A stretch of DNA of 64,000 nucleotides from Pseudonocardia sp. ICBG1293 (GTDB taxonomy: Bacteria > Actinomycetota > Actinomycetes > Mycobacteriales > Pseudonocardiaceae): the NCBI RefSeq assembly GCF_020131355.1, contig NZ_JAHLEL010000014.1:186001-250000 (forward strand). Direction: 5' to 3'. The notes under the pieces are model-generated. The model worked only from the letters and a program-made list of their open reading frames with translations. It was not told the origin of the DNA and did no database searches. Both the position numbers and the translations under genes were made by a program. The number at the start of each line of letters is the position of its first letter. Within the stretch, counting starts at the first letter, position 1. Below, piece after piece: positions 1-8,466 of the stretch.

Positions 1-525
1 GCCGTCGGGGTCGGAGATGAGGGCCCAGGCGCCGAGCCGTTCGGTGAGCCGGTCGAGGACCCGGGCGGTCCCGGTGTCCGGGTCCTCGCCCAGCGCGGCG
101 GCGGTCAACACCCGCTGCGCCTCGTCGGTGCGCACCACCTCGGCGTAGCGGTCGGCGGCGCGGGCCTCCGCGACGGCCTTGGTGAGCGCGAGGAACGGCG
201 TGCGCTCGGGGACCTCCAGCAGCGCCAGTCCGGCCCGCGTGCACGCCTCGCGCAGCGCGGGGAGCAGCTCGTCGTGTCCCAGCCCGCAGCCGAACCCGAG
301 CCCGGCCAGGCCGTGCGCGACCAGCCGGGCCACGTACCCGGCCGGGTCGGGCGCCGGCCCGAGCCCGGTGGTCAGCAGCAGCTCGTCGCCGTCGAGGTAG
401 GGCGTCGGATCGGACAGTTCGCTCGAATGCACCCATGTGAGCGCGCGATCCTGATCCGCGGACGGACACGCGAGCCGCAGTCCGAGGCTGCGGGTCGCAC
501 AGAGCGTGCGCAGTGTCAGCGCCAT
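1..525 (-). CDS. PucR-family transcriptional regulator, N-terminal part (gene runs off the left edge)
   Basis: The first 175 residues of a minus-strand protein are present; the rest lies left of the window. It starts MALTLRTLC and contains WVHSSELSDPTPYL and LDGDELLLTTG, the hallmark of the purine-catabolism regulator N-terminal domain that senses pathway metabolites in PucR proteins. The DNA-binding C-terminal domain is not visible. The ATG at 523-525 is preceded by an AGGGGG ribosome-binding site. It is transcribed divergently from the molybdenum hydroxylase/oxoprolinase operon across 122 bp, so it is the obvious candidate regulator of that operon. Family call is firm; the effector is unknown. 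Confidence 0.85.
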   Translation of the reverse strand, partial: MALTLRTLCATRSLGLRLACPSADQDRALTWVHSSELSDPTPYLDGDELLLTTGLGPAPDPAGYVARLVAHGLAGLGFGCGLGHDELLPALREACTRAGLALLEVPERTPFLALTKAVAEARAADRYAEVVRTDEAQRVLTAAALGEDPDTGTARVLDRLTERLGAWALISDPDG

Positions 526-647
526 CGGACCCCCTGCCGGACCGTCAGGTTCCGGTCATCGAAGTGGACAGTCCGGACACTACCGCGGCGGGGTGTTCCC
601 GATCACGCTGTCCGGCACGGACCGCAGTCGTCGTCGGAAGGAGCGCA
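526..647. promoter_or_regulatory. Divergent promoter region of the PucR gene and the catabolic operon
   Basis: This 122-bp spacer separates two divergent genes and must hold both promoters. It contains a perfect 8-bp palindrome GTCCGGAC at 571-578, with a related GTCCGG at 611-616. Such symmetry could be a regulator site, but this is an inference. No convincing -10/-35 pair was assigned. Confidence 0.4.
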
Positions 648-3035
648 GTGACCGCCACGCAGGAGACCGGTACCGCCGCGGCACCGTGGGTGGGGGCCCG
701 CATGCAGCGCAAGGAGGACCAGGCGCTGCTCACCGGCCGGGCCACCTGGACCGACGACATCACCCCACCCGGCACCCTGCACATGGTCGTGGTGCGCAGC
801 CCGCTGCCGCACGCCCGGATCGTCGGCATCGACACCGCGGCCGCGGCGGCGGTCCCCGGGGTGCGCGCGGTGCTGACCGCCGCCGACGTCGACGACGAGT
901 TCCTCGCCGGCATCCCGTGCGGCTGGCCGGTCACCGAGGACATCCGCATCCCCGACCACCGCCCGCTCGCCCGCGACGAGGTGAACCACGTCGGCGACGG
1001 CGTCGCGGTCGTGCTCGCCACCGGTGCCGCGGCCGCCCGCGACGGCGCCGACCTGGTGGACGTCGAGTACGCCGAGCTGCCCGCCGTGGTCGACATGGCC
1101 GACGCGCTCGCCGACGGTGCCCCGGTCGTGCACGCGGAGATGGGCACCAACCACTGCTACACCTGGCCGCTGGCGACCGGCGACGTCGACACCGCCTTCG
1201 CCGACGCCGAGGTGGTCGTGTCCGGGCGCTACCTGCAGCAGCGGGTGGTCCCCTCACCGATGGAGCCGCGCGCGGTGGTGTGCGTGCCGGACCAGGTCGG
1301 CGCGGGCTTCACCGTCTACACCGCGACCCAGGTACCGCACTTCGTGCGCGACATCCTCGCCGCGGTCACCGGCATCCCGGACACCCGGATCCGGGTCGTC
1401 GCCCCGGACGTCGGCGGCGGGTTCGGCGCGAAGCTCAACGTCTACGCCGAGGAGTTCCTCGCACTGGTGCTCGCCCGGCGGCTCGGGGTCCCGGTGAAGT
1501 GGACCGAGACCCGCTCGGAGCACCACCAGGCCACCACGCACGGCCGCGGCCAGATCCAGGACGTCTCCGTCGCCGCCACCCGCGACGGGAAGATCCTCGC
1601 GATGCGCGTCGAGCTGCTCGCCGACATGGGCGCCTACCTGCAGCTGCTCACCCCCGGCATCGCCGTGTTCGGCGCCTTCACCTTCTGCGGGCTCTACGAC
1701 TTCGGGCACTACTCCTTCACCGCGAAGGGCGTGTTCACCAACCTCACCCCCACCGACGCCTACCGCGGCGCCGGGCGCTCGGAGGCCGCCTACGGCCACG
1801 AGCGGATCATGGACGACCTCGCCCGCGAGCTGGGGATGGACGCGGCCGAGGTGCGGCTGCGCAACCTGCACCCGAAGTTCCTGGAGCCGCGCACCGTCCC
1901 GTCCGGGGTGCAGTACGACTCCGGGGACTACGAGACCTGCATGCGCCGGGCGATGGAGCTGGTCGGCTACGACGAGCTGCGCGCCGAGCAGGCCCGCCGG
2001 CGCGAGTCGGGCGGGGCGGTGCAGCTCGGGATCGGGTTCGGCAACTTCACCGAGTCCGGCGGGCTGTCGCCGTCGAAGGTCGCGGCCGGGGTCCGGCTGC
2101 AGTCCGGCGGCTGGGAGCAGGCGACCGTCCGGATGACGACCAGCGGCAAGGTCGAGGTCGTCACCGGCACCTCCCCGCACGGGCAGGGGCACGAGACGGC
2201 CTGGTCCCAGATCGTCGCCGACCGTCTCGGCGTCCACCCCGACGACGTGGAGGTCCTGCACGGCGACACCCTGGTCGCGCCGTTCGGCCGCGACACCTAC
2301 GGCTCGCGCAGCCTTGCCGTCGGCGGCACCGCGGTGCACCTGGCCGCGGGCAAGGTCCTGGACAAGGCGATGCAGATCGCCGCGCACCTGCTGGAGGCCG
2401 ACGAGTCCGACCTGGAGTTCACCGGTGGCCGGTTCTCGGTGTCGGGCACGGCCGGGCCCTCGGTGACCATCCAGGAGGTGGCGGGGGCGGCGTCGCTGGC
2501 GAACGACCTTCCCGAGGGCATGGAGCCGAACCTGACCGCGGACTCGGCGTTCGACCCGCCGAACTTCACCTGGCCCTTCGGCACCCACGTCTGCGTCACC
2601 GAGGTCGACACCGAGACCGGGTTCACCCGGATCCGCCGCTACGTCGCCGTCGACGACTGCGGGGTGGTCGTGAACCCGACGATCGTCGAGGGGCAGCTGC
2701 ACGGCGGGATCGCCCAGGGCATCGGGCAGGCGCTCTACGAGCACGCCACCTTCGACGAGGCCGGGAACCCGACGGCGGGCAACCTGGCCTCCTACGCCGT
2801 GCCCGCCGCGACCGACCTGCCGCACTTCGAGCTCGAGCAGCTGGTCACCCCGTCGCCGACCAACCCGATGGGGGTCAAGGGGATCGGCGAGTCCGGCGCG
2901 ATCGGCTCCTCGCCGGCGGTGGTCAACGCGGTGATCGACGCCGTGGCCCACCTCGGCGTGACCCACATCGACATGCCCGCGACCCCGCAGGCCGTCTGGC
3001 GGGCGATCAACCAGGCCTCCGGCCACACTGCCTGA
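648..3035 (+). CDS. Xanthine dehydrogenase/CoxL-family molybdopterin-binding large subunit (form II type)
   Basis: A 795-residue molybdenum-cofactor subunit of the xanthine oxidase family, which hydroxylates carbons in N-heterocycles, aldehydes or similar substrates. Seen: the substrate-channel motif VGGGFGAK, the loop AYRGAGR typical of form II CoxL-like proteins (true CO dehydrogenases carry AYxCSFR), and the C-terminal GVKGIGESGAIG with the catalytic glutamate. The start chosen is GTG 648, 8 nt after GGAAGGAG; the frame is open further upstream but that part is unlike the family. The usual FAD and [2Fe-2S] partner subunits are not in the window. It heads the operon with PxpABC and biotin carboxylase genes. 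The substrate is unknown. Confidence 0.88.
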   Translation: MTATQETGTAAAPWVGARMQRKEDQALLTGRATWTDDITPPGTLHMVVVRSPLPHARIVGIDTAAAAAVPGVRAVLTAADVDDEFLAGIPCGWPVTEDIRIPDHRPLARDEVNHVGDGVAVVLATGAAAARDGADLVDVEYAELPAVVDMADALADGAPVVHAEMGTNHCYTWPLATGDVDTAFADAEVVVSGRYLQQRVVPSPMEPRAVVCVPDQVGAGFTVYTATQVPHFVRDILAAVTGIPDTRIRVVAPDVGGGFGAKLNVYAEEFLALVLARRLGVPVKWTETRSEHHQATTHGRGQIQDVSVAATRDGKILAMRVELLADMGAYLQLLTPGIAVFGAFTFCGLYDFGHYSFTAKGVFTNLTPTDAYRGAGRSEAAYGHERIMDDLARELGMDAAEVRLRNLHPKFLEPRTVPSGVQYDSGDYETCMRRAMELVGYDELRAEQARRRESGGAVQLGIGFGNFTESGGLSPSKVAAGVRLQSGGWEQATVRMTTSGKVEVVTGTSPHGQGHETAWSQIVADRLGVHPDDVEVLHGDTLVAPFGRDTYGSRSLAVGGTAVHLAAGKVLDKAMQIAAHLLEADESDLEFTGGRFSVSGTAGPSVTIQEVAGAASLANDLPEGMEPNLTADSAFDPPNFTWPFGTHVCVTEVDTETGFTRIRRYVAVDDCGVVVNPTIVEGQLHGGIAQGIGQALYEHATFDEAGNPTAGNLASYAVPAATDLPHFELEQLVTPSPTNPMGVKGIGESGAIGSSPAVVNAVIDAVAHLGVTHIDMPATPQAVWRAINQASGHTA

Positions 3036-3058
3036 GACCAGGGGAGGGAGACCGGGAC

Positions 3059-3784
3059 ATGGTGGACATCAACTGCGACATGGGCGAGTCGTACTCGATC
3101 TACCACTGCGGCGACGACGAGGGCCTGATGCCCTGGGTGACCGTCGCCAACGTGGCGTGCGGCTTCCACGCCTCCGACCCGCGGGTCATGGCCCGCACCG
3201 TGGCGCTGGCCCAGCGGCACGGGGTGAAGGTCGGGGCGCACCCGTCGCTGCCCGACCGGGAGGGCTTCGGGCGCCGCGAGATGAGGCTCGACCGCGAGGA
3301 GCTGACCGCGGGCGTCGTCTACCAGATCGGGGCGCTGGCCGGGTTCCTGCGCGCCCGCGACATGGAGCTCAACCACGTCAAGGTGCACGGCTCGCTCTAC
3401 GGCATGTCGGCCCGCGACCCGGAGGTGGCCGCCGCGATCGCCGACGCCGCCGACGTCTTCGGCGCCCCGCTGGTCGGCATGGTCGGCACCGTCCACGAGC
3501 AGGTGTGGGGTGACCGGCCCGCCGGCTTCGTCGCGGAGTACTACGCCGACCTCGACTACCGCGCCGACGGCTCGTTGGTCATCACCCGGGAGCACGAGGC
3601 GTTCGACCCGGTGCGTTCCGCGGAACGCGCCCTGCGCGCGGTCACCGAGGGGAAGGCCACCTCGGAGAACGGCAAGGAGCTGACCGTGCGTGCGGACTCG
3701 GTCTGCGTGCACTCCGACACCCCGAACGCCGTCGAGCTCGCCCGTGCCGTGCACGACGCGTTGACGCCCCACCTGAGCAGCTGA
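3059..3784 (+). CDS. pxpA: LamB/YcsF family protein, 5-oxoprolinase subunit A homologue
   Basis: A 241-residue protein beginning MVDINCDMGESYSIY, the family signature, followed by VANVACGFHASDP and the metal/substrate residues of KVGAHPSLPDREGFGR and VKVHGSLYG. In the PxpABC enzyme this subunit opens the activated lactam ring of 5-oxoproline. Here it sits between a molybdenum hydroxylase and a biotin carrier, so its partner reaction may be on a different cyclic amide. The start ATG 3059 follows GGGGAGGGAG. The gap to the upstream gene is 23 nt. Family certain; true substrate unproven. Confidence 0.88.
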   Translation: MVDINCDMGESYSIYHCGDDEGLMPWVTVANVACGFHASDPRVMARTVALAQRHGVKVGAHPSLPDREGFGRREMRLDREELTAGVVYQIGALAGFLRARDMELNHVKVHGSLYGMSARDPEVAAAIADAADVFGAPLVGMVGTVHEQVWGDRPAGFVAEYYADLDYRADGSLVITREHEAFDPVRSAERALRAVTEGKATSENGKELTVRADSVCVHSDTPNAVELARAVHDALTPHLSS

Positions 3785-3799
3785 GAAGGAGTACCCGCA

Positions 3800-4045
3800 G
3801 TGCCCCGACACGAGGTCGTCTCCCCGATCCCCGGCGTGTTCTACCGCCGCCCCGACCCCGCCAGCCCGCCGTTCGCCGAGGACGGCGCCGCGGTCACCGA
3901 CGACCAGGCGATCGGCCTGGTCGAGGTCATGAAGTCCTTCCACCGGATCGCAGCGGCCGCGACCGGCACGGTCGTGGAGTTCCTGGTCGGCGACGAGGAC
4001 GAGGTCGACGCCGGCCAGCCGGTGGCGGTGGTGGAGACCGCATGA
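3800..4045 (+). CDS. Biotin carboxyl carrier protein, short form
   Basis: An 81-residue single-domain biotinyl protein. The biotin-accepting lysine is residue 45 in LVEVMKSFHRI; the motif is EVMKSF rather than the EAMKM of fatty-acid and propionyl-CoA carboxylases. It lacks the long Pro/Ala linker of AccB. Starts GTG 3800 after AGAAGGAG. Its stop overlaps the next start (ATGA), so carrier and carboxylase are translationally coupled. It should carry the carboxyl group from the downstream biotin carboxylase to the PxpB/PxpC carboxyltransferase-like pair, as in urea amidolyase; this last point is inference. Confidence 0.88.
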   Translation: MPRHEVVSPIPGVFYRRPDPASPPFAEDGAAVTDDQAIGLVEVMKSFHRIAAAATGTVVEFLVGDEDEVDAGQPVAVVETA

Positions 4046-5394
4046 GGCTGCTCGTCGCGAACCGCGGCGAGATCGCCGTCCGGATCATCCGGGCCGCCCG
4101 GGACCTGGGCATCGGTACCGTCGCGGTGCACTCGAAGGCCGACGCCGACGCCCTGCACGTGCGCCTGGCCGACACCGCGGTGGCGATCGGGCCCTCGCCC
4201 GCGTCGAAGTCCTACCTGGTGGCCGACGCGATCCTCGACGCGGCGCGGGAGACCGGCGCGGACGCGGTGCACCCCGGTTACGGCTTCCTGTCCGAGCGGG
4301 CGTCGTTCGCCGCCGCCGTCGCCGGTGCCGGCCTGACCTTCGTCGGCCCGGACGCCCCGACGATCGAGCGGATGGGGGACAAGGTCGCCGCCCGGGAGGT
4401 CGCCCGCGCCGCCGGGGTCCCGACCGTGCCCGGCACCCCCGGTGGGGTCGCCGACGCCGACGCCGCGGTCGCGGCGGCCACCGACGTGGGCTATCCGGTG
4501 ATGCTCAAGGCCGCCGCGGGCGGCGGGGGCCGGGGGATCCGGGTCGTCGCCGACGCCGAGGAGCTGCGCACCGCGTTCGGGCAGGCCTCGACCGAGGCGG
4601 AGAAGGCCTTCGGCGACGGCACCATGTACCTGGAGCGGTTCGTCGAGCGCGCCCGGCACGTGGAGGTGCAGGTCCTCGGCGACGGCCGGGACGCGGTCCA
4701 CCTGTTCGAGCGCGAGTGCTCGCTGCAGCGTCGCCGGCAGAAGGTCGTGGAGGAGGCGGTCTCACCCGGCATCACCGAGGCCACCCGGGCGGCGATGACC
4801 GCCGCGGCCGTCGCGCTGTGCCGCGAGGTCGGCTACACCTCCGCCGGGACCGTGGAGTTCCTCGTCGACGACACCACCGGCGAGTTCTTCTTCATCGAGA
4901 TGAACACCCGCATCCAGGTCGAGCACCCCACCACCGAGCTCGTCACCGGCGTCGACCTGGTGGCCGAGCAGCTCCGGATCGCCGTAGGGGAGCCGCTGCG
5001 GCTCACCCAGGACGGCGTCGAGCGGCGCGGGCACGCGATCGAGTACCGGGTGTGCGCCGAGGACCCGGACCGGGACTTCCTGCCCCAGCCCGGCGGCGTC
5101 GGGCGGGTCACGCTGCCCTCCGGGCCGTGGGTGCGCTGCGACACCTGGCTCGAACCCGACGGCACGGTCCCGCCGTACTACGACTCGCTGCTGGCCAAGG
5201 TCGTGGTGTGGGGCGCCGACCGGGCCGAGGCGCTGGCCCGCTCCCGGCGCGCACTCGACGAGTTCTCCGTCGCCGGGATCCCGACCACCGCCGGGCTGCT
5301 GCGGACCCTGGCCGGGGAGCCGTGGGTGGCCGCCGCCGACTTCCACACCGGGACCCTCGAAGACTGGCTGGCCGAAGGGAAGGGATCCGCATGA
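4042..5394 (+). CDS. Biotin carboxylase (AccC-type)
   Basis: A 450-residue ATP-grasp biotin carboxylase that uses ATP and bicarbonate to carboxylate biotin on the carrier. Seen: N-terminal LLVANRGEIAVRIIRAAR, glycine-rich ATP loop KAAAGGGGRGIRV, and the signature EMNTRIQVEHPTTE followed by the biotin-carboxylase C-terminal domain. Length is normal for a free-standing AccC. It overlaps the carrier gene upstream and the pxpB-like gene downstream by ATGA. Its place in this operon argues for a dedicated, non-fatty-acid carboxylase. Confidence 0.9.
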   Translation: MRLLVANRGEIAVRIIRAARDLGIGTVAVHSKADADALHVRLADTAVAIGPSPASKSYLVADAILDAARETGADAVHPGYGFLSERASFAAAVAGAGLTFVGPDAPTIERMGDKVAAREVARAAGVPTVPGTPGGVADADAAVAAATDVGYPVMLKAAAGGGGRGIRVVADAEELRTAFGQASTEAEKAFGDGTMYLERFVERARHVEVQVLGDGRDAVHLFERECSLQRRRQKVVEEAVSPGITEATRAAMTAAAVALCREVGYTSAGTVEFLVDDTTGEFFFIEMNTRIQVEHPTTELVTGVDLVAEQLRIAVGEPLRLTQDGVERRGHAIEYRVCAEDPDRDFLPQPGGVGRVTLPSGPWVRCDTWLEPDGTVPPYYDSLLAKVVVWGADRAEALARSRRALDEFSVAGIPTTAGLLRTLAGEPWVAAADFHTGTLEDWLAEGKGSA

Positions 5395-6263
5395 GCGCCC
5401 GCTACAGCTGGGGCGGCGACGAGTTCGTGTTCGTCGAGCTGGCCGAGGACATGAGCCTGCAGGCCAACTTCAAGGCCGTCGCGATCACGAACCTGCTGCG
5501 CGAGGAGCGACCGGACGGGATCCTGGAGATCTGCCCGGCGAACGCGTCCTACCAGGTCCGCTACGACCCCGACGTGCTCGATCCGCACGCGCTGCTCGCG
5601 CAGCTGACGGAGCTGGAGGCCCGGGTCGGCGACGCGCTGGGGGTCACCCTGGACTGCCGGGTCGTCGAGATCCCGGTGCTCTACCGGGACCCGTGGACCA
5701 CCGAGACGCTGATGCGCTTCCGCGACCGCCACCAGGACCCCGAGGCCACCGACATCGAGTACGCGGCCCGCATCAACGGCTACGCCGGGGTGGACGAGTT
5801 CATCGCCGCGCACTCCGGCTCGCCCTGGTTCACCTCGATGGTCGGCTTCGTCGCCGGGCTGCCGTTCAAGTACCAGATGGTGCCCCGCGACCGGCAGATC
5901 GTGGTGCCGAAGTACCTGCGGCCACGGACCGACACGCCCAAGCAGACCGTCGGCTACGGCGGCTGCTTCTCCTGCATCTACTCGGTACGCGGCGCCGGCG
6001 GCTACCAGATGTTCGGGATCACCCCGGCCCCGATCTACGACCCGACCCAGACCAAGCCCGACTTCGCCGACCACATGGTCTTCATGCGCCCCGGGGACAT
6101 GGTCAAGTTCCGTGGCATCGACCGCGACGAGTACGACCAGCTGGAGTCGGCGGCGCAGGCGGGGGAGTACCGGATCACGGCCCGCCCCGTCGCGTTCGAC
6201 CTGCAGCCCTTCCTCGACGACCCCGACGGCTACAACACGCGCCTGCTGGAGGTGCTCGCGTGA
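5391..6263 (+). CDS. pxpB: 5-oxoprolinase subunit B / urea-carboxylase AHS1 (KipI-like) homologue
   Basis: A 290-residue AHS1-domain protein with the family features LLREERPDGILEICPANASY, IPVLYRD, HSGSPWFTSMVGFVAGLPF and GGCFSCIYSVRGAGGYQMFG. AHS1 and AHS2 form the carboxyltransferase half of urea carboxylase and the ATP-dependent half of the PxpABC 5-oxoprolinase. This copy is at the long end of the KipI/PxpB range. Coupled by ATGA to biotin carboxylase and by GTGA to pxpC. Confidence 0.85.
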   Translation: MSARYSWGGDEFVFVELAEDMSLQANFKAVAITNLLREERPDGILEICPANASYQVRYDPDVLDPHALLAQLTELEARVGDALGVTLDCRVVEIPVLYRDPWTTETLMRFRDRHQDPEATDIEYAARINGYAGVDEFIAAHSGSPWFTSMVGFVAGLPFKYQMVPRDRQIVVPKYLRPRTDTPKQTVGYGGCFSCIYSVRGAGGYQMFGITPAPIYDPTQTKPDFADHMVFMRPGDMVKFRGIDRDEYDQLESAAQAGEYRITARPVAFDLQPFLDDPDGYNTRLLEVLA

Positions 6264-7231
6264 CACGCATCGAGGTCCGCAAGCCCGGTCTGTCCACGAC
6301 CGTGCAGGACGGCGGCCGGTCCGGCTACTACCACCTGGGCATCCCCCCGTCGGGCGCGCTGGACCAGTACTCGCTGAGCTGTGCCAACGCCCTGGTCGGG
6401 AACCCGGACGGCGCCGCCGCCCTGGAGATCGTCTACCTGGGCCCGGAGCTGGTGTTCACCGGCCCGGCGACGGTCGCGGTGGCCGGGGCGACGATCGCGC
6501 CGACGCTGAACGGGGAGCCCCGCCCGGTGTGGGAGTCCTTCGACGTCGCCGAGGGCGACGTGCTGGCCTTCGACTACCTCAAGGCCGGCGCACGGGCCTA
6601 CCTGGCGGTGTCCGGCGGGATCGACGTGCCCGAGAAGCTGGGCAGCCGCGCCACCTACGCCCTCGGCGCCCTCGGCGGGCTCGACGGTCGTCCGCTGGCC
6701 GAGGGCGACGTCCTCCCCGTCGGGACCGGCACCGGGCGGGCCGGTCTCGTCGTGCCCGAGGACCTGCGGCCCTCGCTCGCGAAGGACGTCGAGGTCCGGG
6801 TCGTGATGGGGCTCTACGACCACCGGCTGACCGACCGCGGCCGCGCGACCTTCCTGGACACGACCTGGACGCTGACCCCGGTCGCGGACCGGATCGGGTT
6901 CCGCTACACCGGCGGCGAGCTGGAGACCGTCGACCGGGAGCCGCCGTTCGGGGCGGGCCAGGACCCGTCGAACATCGTGGACTCGCCCTACCCGATCGGC
7001 TCCATCCAGGTGCCGGGCGGGGTGGAGCCGATCGTGCTGCACCGCGACGCGGTGTCCGGCGGCGGCTACATGATGGTGGCCACGGTGATCTCCGGTGACC
7101 TCGACGTCGTCGCCCAGTCCGCACCGCGTACCCGGACCCGCTTCGTGGCCGTCGACCTGGAGACGGCGTTGTCGCTGCGGGCCGAGCGCACGGACCGCCT
7201 CGCGCGGATGCACAGCGCGCTGCGACACTGA
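6260..7231 (+). CDS. pxpC: 5-oxoprolinase subunit C / AHS2 (KipA-like) homologue
   Basis: A 323-residue AHS2-domain protein opening with VRKPGLSTTVQDGGRSGYYH and GIPPSGALDQYS, both diagnostic, and ending in the usual SPYPIGSIQVPGG region. It pairs with the PxpB homologue, its GTG overlapping the pxpB stop. With the biotin carrier and carboxylase of the same operon the pair could act as a carboxyltransferase, the arrangement of the separate domains of urea amidolyase. It is the last gene of the operon; the next gene begins 104 nt later. Confidence 0.87.
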   Translation: MTRIEVRKPGLSTTVQDGGRSGYYHLGIPPSGALDQYSLSCANALVGNPDGAAALEIVYLGPELVFTGPATVAVAGATIAPTLNGEPRPVWESFDVAEGDVLAFDYLKAGARAYLAVSGGIDVPEKLGSRATYALGALGGLDGRPLAEGDVLPVGTGTGRAGLVVPEDLRPSLAKDVEVRVVMGLYDHRLTDRGRATFLDTTWTLTPVADRIGFRYTGGELETVDREPPFGAGQDPSNIVDSPYPIGSIQVPGGVEPIVLHRDAVSGGGYMMVATVISGDLDVVAQSAPRTRTRFVAVDLETALSLRAERTDRLARMHSALRH

Positions 7232-7335
7232 GACCTCGTCCGCTCACCCGTTCGGGCTGGTTCCGCCGGCGCCGTCCGGTCCGGCGCGACGCTCGGTGAC
7301 GCGGGGAGGTACCGGATGTGGGGGAGGACCGGGCG

Positions 7336-8331
7336 ATGAGCGGCAGGCACCGGAGAGCGGTGGGATCGGGACCGTTCGGCCGGGTGCTGGCCGTGGCGGT
7401 CCCGGTGGTCGGCGCGACGGCGCTGGTCACGGCGATCGTGGCCACCGCCGCCCCGGGTGGCGGACCCGTCGCGGAGCAGCCGGTCGCGGCGCAGGGGGAG
7501 CAGGCGGGGCCACCCCCGGTGGCGCTGCCTGCCGCTCCGTCCGGTCCTGCCGCTCCGTCCGGTCCTGCTGCTCCCGGTCCTGCTGCTCCCGGTTCCGCCG
7601 CCGGGGCGCCGTCGCCGCCCGCGCCGGCACCCGCCGGGGACGACGCGGGCGGTGCCACCCCGCGCGACCCGGCACCGGGGGCGTCGGAGGGCGCCCCGGC
7701 GCAGGCGTCGTCCGGTGCACCGGGTCCGGCCCGTCCGGGCGGGAGCGGGTCCGGGCGCACCGCCGGGGACGCTTCCGGGGACACCGCCGGGCCGCCGTCG
7801 GTGACCGGCGGTGCGGACGGCCCCGCGGCCGGACGCACCCCGCCCTCCCCGGTCGGGCCGGCCCCTGGCGCCGTGGCCCCGCAGCAGACCGTTCCCCGTC
7901 AGGCCGCACCGCGACGGGCCGCCCCGGACCCGACCGCACCGCAGCGGACCGATCCGCAGCCCTCCGCACCGCGGGCCACTGCGCCGCAGCCCATCGCTCC
8001 GCAGCCCATCGCTCCGCAGCCCACTGAACCGCAGCCGAGCGCGCCGCAGCCCTCCGACGCACAGCAGACCGTGCCGGAGCCGTCCGATCCGGCACCGTCC
8101 GGTCCGGTGCAGACCGCGCCGCGGCCGGGGGACGCGCCCTCCACGCCCCGGACGAGGGCACCGCAGGGCGACGACCCGGACGACGACGACGGGCCCGGCC
8201 GCGGCACGCGGACCGGTCCGGACACCGGTGCCCCGGACGGCTCCCTGCTGCGGCTCCGGCTGGACGTCGCCGGAGCCCCACCCGTCGAGGTGCGGGTGCC
8301 CGGCCGCACGCTGCCGCTGCTCGGCGGCTGA
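7336..8331 (+). CDS. Exported Pro/Ala-rich low-complexity protein
   Basis: A 331-residue protein of unknown function. It begins MSGRHRRAVGSG, then a hydrophobic signal-anchor (about residues 15-37, VLAVAVPVVGATALVTAIVA), then a long Pro/Ala/Gly/Ser region. The stretch at residues 170-260 is a degenerate repeat of the type PQPxAPQP (15-bp units around 7980-8060). A short ordered tail LLRLRLDVAGAPPVEVRV closes it. Start ATG 7336 follows GGGGAGGACC. It is the first of three adjacent genes sharing the M-[S/T]-GRHR start, so cell-envelope exposure is likely. Codon pattern supports a real gene; no family recognised. Confidence 0.6.
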   Translation: MSGRHRRAVGSGPFGRVLAVAVPVVGATALVTAIVATAAPGGGPVAEQPVAAQGEQAGPPPVALPAAPSGPAAPSGPAAPGPAAPGSAAGAPSPPAPAPAGDDAGGATPRDPAPGASEGAPAQASSGAPGPARPGGSGSGRTAGDASGDTAGPPSVTGGADGPAAGRTPPSPVGPAPGAVAPQQTVPRQAAPRRAAPDPTAPQRTDPQPSAPRATAPQPIAPQPIAPQPTEPQPSAPQPSDAQQTVPEPSDPAPSGPVQTAPRPGDAPSTPRTRAPQGDDPDDDDGPGRGTRTGPDTGAPDGSLLRLRLDVAGAPPVEVRVPGRTLPLLGG

Positions 8332-8466
8332 GCCCACCGCTCGGGATCGGAACCGGGTTCACCCCACCGGGACGGCCCGGAGCGGCGCCGTACCCGTTCG
8401 GTGCATGGCCGTCCCGCCGTCGGCCGGTGACGATCACCCCATGCGCACGGCGAGCGGCTCCACCAC

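Noticed and set aside
648-3035. Carbon-monoxide dehydrogenase large subunit.
   Set aside because: The active-site loop is AYRGAGR, not the AYxCSFR of true form I CoxL, and no coxM/coxS neighbours are present.
506-3058. An open frame of Arg/Gly/Pro-rich sequence upstream of and continuous with PxpA.
   Set aside because: It is the shadow of the molybdenum hydroxylase gene. The PxpA family begins at MVDINCDMGE with its own ribosome-binding site.
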